From Amycolatopsis orientalis DSM 43388 (lineage in GTDB: Bacteria > Actinomycetota > Actinomycetes > Mycobacteriales > Pseudonocardiaceae): a stretch of 50,198 nt of DNA. The DNA is taken from contig NZ_ASXG01000161.1 of the NCBI RefSeq assembly GCF_000411975.1, positions 1 to 50,198 on the forward strand, read 5' to 3'. Positions 8,930 through 17,154 of the stretch are shown in pieces. The notes under the pieces were generated by a model. That model saw only the letters and a list, made by a program, of their open reading frames with translations, was not told the origin of the DNA and did not search any database. Every line of letters begins with the position of its first letter. Within the stretch, counting starts at the first letter, position 1. Position numbers and translations under genes: made by a program.

Positions 8930-9292
8930 TCAGCTCTGCCGCGCGGCTTGGGCGCGCTCACGAGCTTCCAGGATCTCCGGAACGTGGCTTTCCGCCCACT
9001 CGCGGACGGCGCGCAGCGGCACCAGCAGCGACCGGCCGAGATCGGTGAGCCCGTATTCGACGCGCGGCGGCTGTTCCGCGTACTCGACGCGGGCGAGCAG
9101 GCCGTCCTCCTCCATCGCGCGCAGCGTTTCGGTCAGCACCTTCGGGGTGACGCCCTGGATCTTGTCCGCCAGCGCGGTGAAGCGCAGCGGCCCGTGCTCC
9201 AGCGCGTTGACCACGAAAACCGTCCACCGCGCGCCGATCCGGTGCAGCACCACCCGCGACGGGCAGCTGGCGGACATGACGTTGTAGCCCAC
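8930..9292 (-). CDS. HxlR-family transcriptional regulator
   Basis: A 120-residue winged-helix regulator. The HxlR signature is clear: IGARWTVFVVNALEHGPLRFTAL followed by VTPKVLTETLRAMEEDGLLAR and the wing RVEYGLTDLGRSL. GTG 9292 is preferred over upstream starts because GGAGGAG lies 5 nt before it. It is divergent from the SDR gene, with a short palindrome between them, so it probably controls that gene and itself. HxlR proteins commonly sense electrophiles or redox stress. The effector here is unknown. Confidence 0.88.
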   Translation of the reverse strand: MGYNVMSASCPSRVVLHRIGARWTVFVVNALEHGPLRFTALADKIQGVTPKVLTETLRAMEEDGLLARVEYAEQPPRVEYGLTDLGRSLLVPLRAVREWAESHVPEILEARERAQAARQS

Positions 9293-9317
9293 GGCGGCTC
9301 CTCCGGTTCCGGTTACG

Positions 9318-9347
9318 TTGAAGTACCTGGTTACTTTTCCATAGCCT
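9318..9347 (+). promoter_or_regulatory. Divergent promoter with probable HxlR operator
   Basis: The inverted repeat AAGTA-CCTGGT-TACTT (9321-9336) sits between HxlR and the SDR gene. It lies in the spacer between a possible -35 TTGAAG (9318-9323) and -10 TAGCCT (9342-9347) for the rightward gene, spaced 18 bp. Binding there would block transcription. Confidence 0.45.
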
Positions 9348-9384
9348 ACTTCGGCCACGGCGAACCGACGGAACGGAGAAGGAC

Positions 9385-10040
9385 ATGGGCAACGGACTGG
9401 CCGGACAGACAGTGCTGGTGCTGGGCGGACGGCATCTGGGCACGGCGATCGCCGACGCCGCGACAGCCGAGGGCGCGAAGGTGCACGTCGCGTCGCATCG
9501 ACCCGGCGGGCTGCACATCGACCTGCGCGACGAAGCGACCATCGCCGCCGCTGCCGCCGAACTCGGACCGGTAGATCACCTCGTCAACACGGCGGCGGCA
9601 CCCCACGCGGCGCCGGTTCGCGAACTCGACCGCGAAAGACCGTCGACGCCTTCACCGCCAAGGTCATCGGCCCGCTGCTGCTCGCGAAGCACTTCACGAT
9701 CCGGCGGTCGCTGCTGCTGTTCTCCGGCCAGGTCGGCTGGCGTCCCGCGCGCGGAAGCGTGGTGACCGGCGTGACCAACGGGGCCGCCGCCTTCGCCGCC
9801 CAGCACCTCGCCGCCGAACTCGCACCGGTCCGGGTCAACGCGCTGTCGCCGGGCATCATCGACTCCGGCGTCTGGGACCGCAAAGGCGACGCCAAACCGG
9901 ATTTCCTCGCCAACGCCGCGAAGCGCACCCTCGTCGGCCGCACCGGCACCGTCGCCGACGTGACCGACACCGTGCTGTGGTTGCTGCGAGCCGAATTCCT
10001 CACCCGCGAAACCATTCACCTCGAGGGCGGCCGTCCCTGA
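9385..10040 (+). pseudogene. SDR-family oxidoreductase, broken by a -1 frameshift
   Basis: Two frames together encode one short-chain dehydrogenase of about 218 residues. The first (from ATG 9385, with GGAGAAGG upstream) gives the Rossmann start VLVLGGRHLGTAIA and LVNTAAAPHAAPVRELDRE. The second continues KTVDAFTAKVIGPLLLAKHF ... VRVNALSPGIIDSG ... to 10040. The shift is at 9634-9638, where GAAAG probably lost one A from GAAAAG; this is a real pseudogene or a homopolymer error in the assembly. The usual YxxxK is also missing (VTGVTNG at that place), so even the repaired protein would lack classical SDR chemistry. The probable regulator is the divergent HxlR gene. Confidence 0.75.
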
Positions 10041-10292
10041 CTCGCCTCCCGTGCCCCGTTGAGGGAAGCCGGTGCGGCCGCTCTCTCGTCGGCACGGAGT
10101 CTTTGGTCCCGGTCGGAAAGGCGTTGCGGCACTTCGGAATTCTTCCGTTCGCTGCGCCGGTCGACCGGGACCGGCCGCTTCGCCCGACCGTTCGAACCCC
10201 AGCGCCCGGAAATTGCGCCGTTCCCCGAACCGCCTTCCGGACGTGCGCGGCCTCCCCGGTCAATGGGCCGGACGGCCGGATTTCCCGTTCCG

Positions 10293-10700
10293 CTAATCAG
10301 CCGCCACGGTTTCGCGGAGAATGCGCTGCGCGGTCATCCGGGTCGCTTGCAGCGACGCATGCGCTTCCCGGGAATTGAACTCCCGTCGCGGGGCCGCCAC
10401 GCTCAGTGCCGCCACCGCCGTCCCGGTCACGTCGAAGACCGGAATCGCCGCGGCGAGCAGTGCGCCCGGAACGCGCGGATTGAACGACACTTCGCGCTGC
10501 CTGATCTCGCGAAGCTCCGCGCTGAGCCATGCCGGGAGCGCGCCGTCGTGCCCGTCTTCGCCCCGGTAACCGGCGAATACCGCGAACCGCTCGGCGAGCC
10601 CGGGTCGAACGCCATCAGCACCCGGGTCACAGGTTCCGACATCGAGCAGAGCCCGCAGATAATGCCGCGCGGCGGGCCCGGGAAGCAAAGTCCCGTCCAA
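10293..10700 (-). pseudogene. IclR-type effector-binding domain without its DNA-binding domain
   Basis: About 135 residues resembling the C-terminal half of IclR regulators: LPAWLSAELREIRQREVSFNP, then ALLAAAIPVFDVTGTAVAALSVAAP, then a final helix. The frame stays open up to about 10785, where a stop occurs, and no winged-helix domain is encoded before it. The only start in frame is a poor TTG at 10700. I read this as the remnant of a truncated regulator, though a free-standing sensor domain cannot be excluded. Confidence 0.5.
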
Positions 10701-10866
10701 CCGAGAAAGGCGGATTTCGGCGCGCAGTTCATGATCCGCGCAGATTCGCCGCAGCCGTGAAGCCCTTCCGCATGCGCTTCACGCGCTGACTGTACAGCGA
10801 GCCCGTTCGGTCAGCGCGGCTTGTTCCATGCCCCGGGACAGCGGGCTTCGCGCAGATACGCGGGAG

Positions 10867-11250
10867 TTAGCGGCGAGCGTGCTGCCCTTCGACCGGTGCC
10901 CGGAAGAACGACCGCACCGGCACCAGCAGCCCGGCCAGCGACAGGACCACGAACGCCACCTGATGCACGTGATCCGTCCCCGGCGGCAATCGGAACACCA
11001 GATGCGCCAGCCAGAACACCGGATAGAACCACAGTGCGAACCACGCCCACCGCTCCCCGGCACGGAACGGGAACACCGCGGTCAGCCCGCCGAACAGCCC
11101 GAGTCCGGCGGTGGCGAGCGCGTCCGTGCGGTAGAGCAGCGCGTCCCCGGCGGGCGGTGCGACGAGCACCACGATCCCGAACCCGAGAATCCCCGCGCTG
11201 ACCGCCGCGAGGCAGATCCAGCCGATCCGCATCGGCACGCCACCGTTCAT
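10867..11250 (-). CDS. Small integral membrane protein, about four helices
   Basis: A 127-residue, very hydrophobic protein with four likely membrane spans (IGWICLAAVSAGILGFGIVVLV, an Ala/Gly-rich second span, WAWFALWFYPVFWLAHLVF, and VAFVVLSLAGLLVPV), a charged C-terminus and no recognisable motif. Start choice is uncertain: ATG 11250 or ATG 11232 (MRIGW). It stands alone, and the 284 bp up to the TetR gene show nothing else. Confidence 0.65.
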   Translation of the reverse strand: MNGGVPMRIGWICLAAVSAGILGFGIVVLVAPPAGDALLYRTDALATAGLGLFGGLTAVFPFRAGERWAWFALWFYPVFWLAHLVFRLPPGTDHVHQVAFVVLSLAGLLVPVRSFFRAPVEGQHARR

Positions 11251-11534
11251 CCGGCGAATTTACTCCGCTTCCGCCGGGTTTGGCGCTGGAGAACTGACGG
11301 TGCGCGCTCAGGCAGGGGCGCGGTTTGCTCGACCACGACCTCGCGGACAAGTCACGCGCCGCTCCACACCGGCATGCCGCCCACCCGATCTGCTCGAGCC
11401 CTGCCAGTCTCGGCTCCAGCGAACTGCCCCGGAGCCGACCCCAGCTCGCCGCCCAGTCGCTACGGCTCGGCACGCGCCTGCGATCGCCCGCTCCTCGTCA
11501 GCACGGCATAAACCAGCCCATCCCCGATCTGTAC

Positions 11535-12107
11535 TCAGCCATCCCCCGCCGGCAGGACGCAAGCCAGCCGACGCAGCGCCTTCTTCACCGCCGCCACCGA
11601 CATCCCGCGCTCCTGCCGCTGATTCTGATACAGATCAGGCGCCAGCGGAGCCAGCAGCACATCCGGCAGCGCCTCGTCCCGCAACCCCGCCTCGCGAACC
11701 TGCGTCGCCACGAACACCCGCCAGAACCCGTACGCCCCGGTCCGATACCGCCGAGCCCCGGTTTCCGCGCCGAGCGCCAGCGGCAGATGCTGCTCCAGCA
11801 AATCGATCATCGCGTCGTAGAACGCCGTCAACCGCTCCCGCGGCGAAGCGCCCGGTCCGAGCGGCGGCGGGCCGGACAGCATCGCTTCCTGCAGGCGTCG
11901 CTCGTGCTCGTCCAGCAACGCGACCGCCACCGCGGCGACGCTGTCGTAGCGCCGGTACAGCGTCCCGCGTCCGACGCCCGCCGCCGCCGCAAGGTCGCCC
12001 ATCGTGATGTCCGGGCCTTTCTCGGCGAAAAGCTCCTCGGCCGCGGCGAGGATCCGCCGCCGGTTCGCCGCGGCGTCCGCTCGTTCGGTGACTGGCTTGC
12101 CGTTCAC
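11535..12107 (-). CDS. TetR-family repressor of the divergent reductase/exporter pair
   Basis: A 190-residue TetR protein. The HTH is typical: RILAAAEELFAEKGPDITMGDLAAAAGVGRGTLYRRYDS. The C-terminal ligand domain is variable. An in-frame ATG at 12152 exists, but it lies upstream of the probable -10 for this gene (TGTACT, minus strand) and would place an operator inside the coding region; GTG 12107 leaves both operators in the divergent spacer and is preferred. It likely represses itself and the aldo/keto reductase-SMR operon. The inducer could be a carbonyl compound or a cation exported by the SMR protein. Confidence 0.85.
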   Translation of the reverse strand: MNGKPVTERADAAANRRRILAAAEELFAEKGPDITMGDLAAAAGVGRGTLYRRYDSVAAVAVALLDEHERRLQEAMLSGPPPLGPGASPRERLTAFYDAMIDLLEQHLPLALGAETGARRYRTGAYGFWRVFVATQVREAGLRDEALPDVLLAPLAPDLYQNQRQERGMSVAAVKKALRRLACVLPAGDG

Positions 12108-12121
12108 CCGGTCACTGTATC

Positions 12122-12171
12122 TGGACAGCGTGTCCGGATCGAGTACAGTCATAAGTGGACACAGTGTCCAC
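12122..12171. promoter_or_regulatory. Divergent promoters with two TetR-type palindromes
   Basis: A perfect 17-bp palindrome with a central base, GTGGACACAGTGTCCAC, is at 12155-12171, and a related half-matched copy, TGGACAGCGTGTCCG, is at 12122-12136. Rightward promoter candidate: TGGACA 12122-12127 and TACAGT 12144-12149 (16-bp spacer). Leftward candidate on the minus strand: TGGACA 12170-12165 and TGTACT 12147-12142 (17-bp spacer). Each operator overlaps one -35. Confidence 0.65.
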
Positions 12172-12190
12172 CTGACTGATGGGGGCGAAA

Positions 12191-13024
12191 ATGCACTCGT
12201 TCACGCTCGCCGGCCGCACCGTGGGCCGGATCGGGTACGGCACCATGCAGCTCGCGGGTCCGAAAGCCATGGGCGGACCAGCCGACCCGCAGCGCGCCAA
12301 GGCCGCTGTCCGCGCCGCCGTCGACGCGGGCGTCCGGTTGATCGACACGTCCGGCTACTACGGGCCCGAGGTCGCGAACCGCTTGCTCGCCGAGGCGCTC
12401 CGGCCCTATCCGGAAGACCTGCTCATCGCTACCAAGGTCGGTGCACGCCGCAGCCCGGACGGCAGTTTCGTCGCCGATGCCACGCCGGAAGCGGTCAAGG
12501 CAGCCGTCCGGGACAACCTCGCGCAGCTCGGCGTCGAGCGGCTTCCCTTGGTACACGCCAGGTTCATGCCGGACAGCACCGTGCCGTGGGCGGAAACCGT
12601 CGGGGCGCTCGCCGAGCTGCGCGACGAGGGCCTGCTCGAACACGCCGGCGTCTCGAACGTCACGCGCGAATTGCTGGACCAGGCGCGCGCGGTCACGCCG
12701 ATCGCCTCCGTAGAGAACGAATTCCACGTTGGACACCTCGGCGGTCGCGACGTTCTGGACGCCACCACCGCCGCCGGAATCCCGTATCTGGCGTTCCGTC
12801 CGCTCGGCAACGGAGCGCTGGTCAAGGAGACTTCGCCGTTGACAAGCCACGCCCGGCAACTCGGCGTTTCAGCGGCGACGCTGGCGTTGGCCTGGCTCCT
12901 GGGCCTCGCGCCCAACGTCGCCGTCCTCCCCGGCACGAGCGACCCCGGCCATGTCGCCGATCTCGTCGCCGCTCAAGACTTTTCCCTGCCGTCCGGCCTG
13001 CGCGCCGCACTCTACGAGGCATGA
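12191..13024 (+). CDS. Aldo/keto reductase
   Basis: A 277-residue NADPH-dependent TIM-barrel reductase. The catalytic set is visible: Asp52 and Tyr56/57 in DTSGYYGPE, Lys82 in IATKVG, and His122 in LPLVHARF. The C-terminal cofactor segment ends in VLPGTSDPGHVADLV. ATG 12191 is chosen because GGGGG precedes it by 5 nt; ATG 12179 is also in frame. The stop overlaps the next start. The divergent TetR gene and twin operators suggest induction by a toxic carbonyl compound or xenobiotic. The substrate cannot be assigned. Confidence 0.88.
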   Translation: MHSFTLAGRTVGRIGYGTMQLAGPKAMGGPADPQRAKAAVRAAVDAGVRLIDTSGYYGPEVANRLLAEALRPYPEDLLIATKVGARRSPDGSFVADATPEAVKAAVRDNLAQLGVERLPLVHARFMPDSTVPWAETVGALAELRDEGLLEHAGVSNVTRELLDQARAVTPIASVENEFHVGHLGGRDVLDATTAAGIPYLAFRPLGNGALVKETSPLTSHARQLGVSAATLALAWLLGLAPNVAVLPGTSDPGHVADLVAAQDFSLPSGLRAALYEA

Positions 13025-13350
13025 CGATGGGCTGGATCGCCGTTTTCGCGGCCGGACTGCTCGAAATCGCCTGGGCGCACAGCATCCGCCTCACCGGCGG
13101 CTTCACCAAACTCGTCCCGACGCTCGTCTGCGGAGTGCTGACCGTCCTCGTGCTGTACGTGCTGAACGTCGGCATGCGGACGGTCCCGGTCGGGACGGCG
13201 TACGCAGTGTTCGTGGGAATCGGCGCGGTGGGCACGGCCGTCGTGGGGATCTTCTGGCTCCGCGAAACCGTGAGCGTGCCGCGGATCCTCGCGCTCGCGT
13301 TGATCGTCGGCGGCGTCGTCCTGCTTCAGCTGACTTCCCGGACCGCGTGA
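13021..13350 (+). CDS. sugE: Small multidrug resistance (SMR) exporter, SugE/Gdx-like
   Basis: A 109-residue four-helix membrane protein of the SMR family. The essential first-helix Glu is present (LLEIAWA, Glu15), and helix 3 has GTAYAVFVGIGAVGTAVVGI, close to the SugE/Gdx guanidinium exporters. The GF motif after helix 1 (TGGFTKL) also fits that subfamily. The start overlaps the aldo/keto reductase stop (ATGA), so the pair is co-translated under the TetR gene. SMR proteins work as dimers; a single gene points to a dual-topology homodimer. Export of guanidinium or a quaternary ammonium ion by proton antiport is the likely role. Confidence 0.85.
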   Translation: MTMGWIAVFAAGLLEIAWAHSIRLTGGFTKLVPTLVCGVLTVLVLYVLNVGMRTVPVGTAYAVFVGIGAVGTAVVGIFWLRETVSVPRILALALIVGGVVLLQLTSRTA

Positions 13351-13701
13351 CGGACGGGCCGCTCGGACCCGCTTCGGCCCATCGGGCGTCACCCGTCTGC
13401 CGGGATCGCCCACGGGCTGTCGCCTGCCGTCATCCGCCCGTGTCCGCGGCGGCATCGAACGTGGCCCGGCGACCGGCGCGCGGACACCTCGCAGGAGCGG
13501 TTTCCTAGGCCAGAAGAGGCACGCCGGACCGCCGCCGCCAGCCCGCGAGTGAATTCCCGCGAATCGCCTTGTCCGCGGAAAAGAATCCTCGATAGCCTCG
13601 GACCTCAGAGGGAGAAAAGCCGAGCGCCTCGCACCGAGACGATGTGCGCCGGCACAGTTCACGCGCGCCGACCGGAAATCGCGTTCCGGAAAAGGGAGTA
13701 C
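13351..13701 (+). promoter_or_regulatory. Upstream region of the 2-MIB operon, possible promoter
   Basis: A 350-bp non-coding gap. A plausible sigma-70-like promoter is TTGTCC (13569-13574) and TAGCCT (13593-13598), 18 bp apart, giving a leader of about 100 nt. AAGGGAG at 13692-13698 is the ribosome-binding site of the methyltransferase. I see no clear operator palindrome. Confidence 0.35.
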
Positions 13702-14556
13702 ATGATGACGTCCGTTGCCCGTCCGGTTGCCCGCACCGCGTATCAGCAGTCGGTCGCCGACTACTGGAATGCCGAAAAAGATCCGGTCAACCTGCGCCTC
13801 GGCGACGTCGACGGGCTTTACCACCACCACTACGGCATCGGCGACTACGATCCGTCCGTCCTGGACGGACGCGGCGAGAGGCGGGACAAGGCGATCATCG
13901 CCGAGATGCACCGGCTGGAGACCGCGCAGTCGCACTTCCTGTTGCGGCACCTCGGAGACATCCAGCCGGCCGACCGGCTGCTCGACGCCGGGTGCGGGCG
14001 CGGCGGCACGAGCGTGCAGGCGCACCAGCGGTTCGGCTGCCGGGTGGACGGCGTCTCGATTTCCGAGCAGCAGGTCGATTTCGCCAACGAGCAAGCGCGG
14101 TTGCGCGGAATCGACGACTCGGTGCGCTTCCATCTCCGGAACATGCTCGACACCGGATTCGAAAGCGGCGACTTCGCCGGGATCTGGAACAACGAAAGCA
14201 CCATGTACGTCGATCTGCACGAGCTTTTCGCCGAACACGCGCGGCAGCTCGCGCCCGGGGGCCGATTCGTGACCATCACCGGGTGCTACAACGACCTGAC
14301 CGGCGGGCGTTCGCGCGCGGTGAGCCAGATCGACCAGCATTACATCTGCAATATCCACGCACGCGGCGACTATTTCCGGGCGCTGGCCGCCACCGGGTTC
14401 GTCCCGATCGCCGTCGTGGACCTGACCGAGGCGACGATCCCGTACTGGGAGCTGCGCGCGCAGTCGTCCGTCGCGACGGGCATCGAGCAGCCGTTCCTGA
14501 CCGCCTACCGCGAGGGCAGCTTCCACTACCTGCTCATCGCCGCCGACCGCGTCTGA
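13702..14556 (+). CDS. Geranyl diphosphate 2-C-methyltransferase of 2-MIB biosynthesis
   Basis: A 284-residue SAM-dependent methyltransferase that adds a methyl to C2 of geranyl diphosphate, the first committed step to the earthy odorant 2-methylisoborneol. Motif I is LLDAGCGRGGTSV (about 93-105); the family-typical N-terminus (QSVADYWNAEKDPVNLRLGDVDGLYHHHYGIG, given here in overview) and the NNESTMYVDL segment are present. ATG 13702 follows AAGGGAG; ATG 13705 is equivalent. The gene lies 10 bp before the cyclase, with two encapsulin genes behind, which is the known 2-MIB operon context in actinobacteria and makes the assignment firm. Confidence 0.93.
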   Translation: MMTSVARPVARTAYQQSVADYWNAEKDPVNLRLGDVDGLYHHHYGIGDYDPSVLDGRGERRDKAIIAEMHRLETAQSHFLLRHLGDIQPADRLLDAGCGRGGTSVQAHQRFGCRVDGVSISEQQVDFANEQARLRGIDDSVRFHLRNMLDTGFESGDFAGIWNNESTMYVDLHELFAEHARQLAPGGRFVTITGCYNDLTGGRSRAVSQIDQHYICNIHARGDYFRALAATGFVPIAVVDLTEATIPYWELRAQSSVATGIEQPFLTAYREGSFHYLLIAADRV

Positions 14557-14566
14557 GCGGGCCGCC

Positions 14567-15682
14567 ATGTCCGGAATCGCAGCGGTCCGTCCCGACCTGG
14601 CGTGCCCGTCCTCGCTCTGGGCGGGCCCGGTCGGGCTCGGCACCTCGGCGGCGCGGATCGCGGCGCAGTTCGCGCCGTCGGCCAGCGGGCAGGACCCGGC
14701 GTACGCGGAGCGGGAATGGGGCGACGGCAGCGCGTCCCCGCTGTACTGCCCGGTCGTGCGGCGGGTGGACGAACCGCTCGCCGAAGAGGTGGACCGGCGG
14801 CTCGTCGCGTGGGCGGCCGACTGCGGGTTCGAGGGCGAAGGGCTGGACCAGATCGCGCACGCCGGTTTCGGCAAGCTGGCGATGCTGGCCCACCCGGATT
14901 CCTCCGATCCCGACCGGCTGCTGATCGCCGCGCAGCTCAACGCGGTGTGGTGGGCGGCCGACGACTACTACGCCGATGACAGCTCCCTCGGCGCCTCGCC
15001 GACCGAACTCCCGCCGCGGCTGGCGCTGGTGATGCCCGCGATGGACCCGGTCGCCCCGGCCGGCGAGTTCTCCGCGCCGCTGGAAGAGGCGCTGCGGGCG
15101 GATCCGATCCGGGTCGGCTTCCGCTCCGCGGTCGACCATCTCGGCAGGCACGGTTCGCCGGTGCTGGTCCAGCGGGTCTGCTACTCGACGTTCGCGATGT
15201 TCGTCAGCTGGGACGCCTACGCCGCGTGGCGCCACACCGGCCGCTATCCCCCGGCCTGGGAGTACCTGGCGGCCCGCCAGCACGACAGCTTCTACACCTC
15301 GATGACCCTCATCGACGCCGTCGGCGGGTACGAACTGCCCGCGCCGTTGTACTACGACCCGCGCGTGCGGGAGGCGATGATGCGCGCGGGCACCGCGACG
15401 GTCCTGGTCAACGACCTGCATTCGGTGGCGAAGGACGCGGCCGACGAGAACCCGGTCTGCAACATGGTGCTGCAGATCGCCGCCGACCGGAACTGCCCGG
15501 TCTCCGAGGCGGTCGAGACCACGGTCGCGCTGCACAACCGGATCGTGCGCGAGTTCGAGGAGGGGCACCGCGCCCTGCTGGCGGTCCCGTCGCCGGAACT
15601 GCAGCGCTTCCTCGCCGGCGTCCGCGACTGGATGGGCGGCGGCTTCGAATGGCACGCCACGAACCCTCGCTACCGATCCTGA
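14567..15682 (+). CDS. 2-methylisoborneol synthase (class I terpene cyclase)
   Basis: A 371-residue cyclase converting 2-methyl-GDP to 2-MIB. The acidic metal motif is DDYYADD at 132-138; the NSE/DTE motif is NDLHSVAKD at 282-290, with Asp as final ligand instead of Glu. The N-terminal 45 residues before the fold are short compared with the long proline-rich leaders I recall for Streptomyces enzymes (around 440 residues), but keep a compact motif, GPVGLGTSAAR at 20-30. I recall a similar GPTGLGT motif in cargo of family 2 encapsulins, so this is probably the loading segment for the shell encoded next. The order methyltransferase, cyclase, shell, shell supports an encapsulated pathway. Confidence 0.93.
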   Translation: MSGIAAVRPDLACPSSLWAGPVGLGTSAARIAAQFAPSASGQDPAYAEREWGDGSASPLYCPVVRRVDEPLAEEVDRRLVAWAADCGFEGEGLDQIAHAGFGKLAMLAHPDSSDPDRLLIAAQLNAVWWAADDYYADDSSLGASPTELPPRLALVMPAMDPVAPAGEFSAPLEEALRADPIRVGFRSAVDHLGRHGSPVLVQRVCYSTFAMFVSWDAYAAWRHTGRYPPAWEYLAARQHDSFYTSMTLIDAVGGYELPAPLYYDPRVREAMMRAGTATVLVNDLHSVAKDAADENPVCNMVLQIAADRNCPVSEAVETTVALHNRIVREFEEGHRALLAVPSPELQRFLAGVRDWMGGGFEWHATNPRYRS

Positions 15683-15733
15683 CCCTCTACTCCTGAGCCC
15701 AGGTTTCGCACCCGAAGACAAGGTGGTTTCGCT

Positions 15734-17149
15734 GTGACTGTCACCGACCCGGTCGACTCCGCGGACGTGGAAGACTCCGAACCCTTGAGCCTCGGCCGCG
15801 CGGCGGCGCGGCAGCTGGCCACGACCACGAAGTCCGTGCCGCAGATGCAGGGCATCAGCACCCGGTGGCTGCTGAAGGTGCTGCCGTGGGTCGAGGTGTC
15901 CGCGGGCACGTACCGCGTCAACCGGCGGCTCAGCTACACCGTCGGCGACGGCCGCGTCACCTTCGTGAGCAGCGGCTCCGAGGTCCGCGTCATCCCGCCG
16001 GAGCTAGGCGAGCTCGCCCCGCTGCGCGGATTCGACGACGAGGCGGCGCTGGCCGAGCTCGCCGGCCGGTTCGAGCAGCGCGAATACCAGCCGGGCGACG
16101 TGCTGGCGGAATTCGGCAGCCGTGCCGACCAGGTGTTCCTCATCGCGCACGGCAAGATCACGAAGGCGGGGGTCGGCTCCTACGGCGACCAGACGGTGCT
16201 CGGCACGCTCGTGGACGGCGACTACTTCGGCGAAAACGTGCTCACCACCGCGGACGGGATCTGGGAGTACACCGCCAAAGCGGTCACCGCCGCGACGGTG
16301 CTGACATTGTCGCGCCAGGAGTTCGAAGGCGTGCTGCACCGCTCGGACGCGCTGCGAGCGCACCTCGACGCCTTCGCCTCGGGCGGGGACACCGCCCGCA
16401 ACGAGCACGGCGAGGCCGAAATCGCCCTAGCCGCCGGGCACGACGGCGAGCCGCGGCTGCCGGGGACGTTCGTCGACTACGACACTTCCCCGCGCGAGTA
16501 CGAGCTGAGCGTGGCGCAGACCGTGCTGCGGGTCCACAGCCGGGTCGCCGACCTCTACAGCGAGCCGATGAACCAGACCGAGCAGCAGTTGCGGCTCACC
16601 GTCGAGGCGCTGCGGGAACGGCAAGAGCACGAACTGGTCAACAACCCCGACTTCGGGCTGCTGAACAACGCCGACTACGACCAGCGGGTGCCGACCCGCA
16701 CCGGCCCGCCGACGCCGGACGATTTCGACGAGCTGCTGTCGCTGGTGTGGAAGGACCCCGGGTTCTTCCTCGCGCACCCGAAGACGATCGCCGCGTTCGG
16801 CCGGGAATGCAGCAAGGCCGGGATCTACCCCGGTTCGGTCGACCTCGGCGGCCACCAGGTGCCCGCGTGGCGCGGCGTGCCGATCCTGCCGTGCAACAAG
16901 ATCCCGGTCACCGACACCCGCACCAGCTCGGTCCTGCTGATGCGGACCGGCGAACAGGCCCAGGGCGTGATCGGGCTGCACCAGACCGGGCTGCCGGACG
17001 AGTACCAGCCGGGCCTCAACGTGCGGTTCATGGGCATCAACGAGCAGGCCATCCTGTCCTACCTGGTCTCGGCCTACTATTCCGCCGCCGTCCTCGTGCC
17101 CGACGCGCTCGCCGTGCTGGAGGCAGTCGAACTCGGCCGGGAGGGCTGA
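15734..17149 (+). CDS. Family 2B encapsulin shell protein 1 (with cNMP-binding-like insert)
   Basis: A 471-residue shell protein of the type once called EshA: an HK97-fold capsid protein with an inserted cyclic-nucleotide-binding-like domain. The N-arm (LATTTKSVPQMQGIS) and first fold part precede the insert (about 85-215), which contains VFLIAHGKITKAGVG and the phosphate-cassette-like GDYFGENVL. The HK97 part resumes with FVDYDTSPREYELSVAQTV and ends PGLNVRFMGINEQAILSYLVSAYYSAAVLVP. GTG 15734 follows AAGGTGG. No Arg is found in the expected cassette position, so nucleotide binding is uncertain. It lies 51 bp after the cyclase and should co-assemble with the next gene's product around the 2-MIB synthase. 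Confidence 0.9.
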   Translation: MTVTDPVDSADVEDSEPLSLGRAAARQLATTTKSVPQMQGISTRWLLKVLPWVEVSAGTYRVNRRLSYTVGDGRVTFVSSGSEVRVIPPELGELAPLRGFDDEAALAELAGRFEQREYQPGDVLAEFGSRADQVFLIAHGKITKAGVGSYGDQTVLGTLVDGDYFGENVLTTADGIWEYTAKAVTAATVLTLSRQEFEGVLHRSDALRAHLDAFASGGDTARNEHGEAEIALAAGHDGEPRLPGTFVDYDTSPREYELSVAQTVLRVHSRVADLYSEPMNQTEQQLRLTVEALRERQEHELVNNPDFGLLNNADYDQRVPTRTGPPTPDDFDELLSLVWKDPGFFLAHPKTIAAFGRECSKAGIYPGSVDLGGHQVPAWRGVPILPCNKIPVTDTRTSSVLLMRTGEQAQGVIGLHQTGLPDEYQPGLNVRFMGINEQAILSYLVSAYYSAAVLVPDALAVLEAVELGREG

Positions 17150-17154
17150 GCCCG

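Noticed and set aside
9634..9640. Programmed -1 frameshift in the SDR gene
   Set aside because: There is no classical slippery heptamer or stimulatory structure nearby, and the enzyme family is never made this way.
12108..12152. N-terminal extension of the TetR protein from ATG 12152
   Set aside because: It lies upstream of the likely -10 for this gene and would place an operator inside the coding region.
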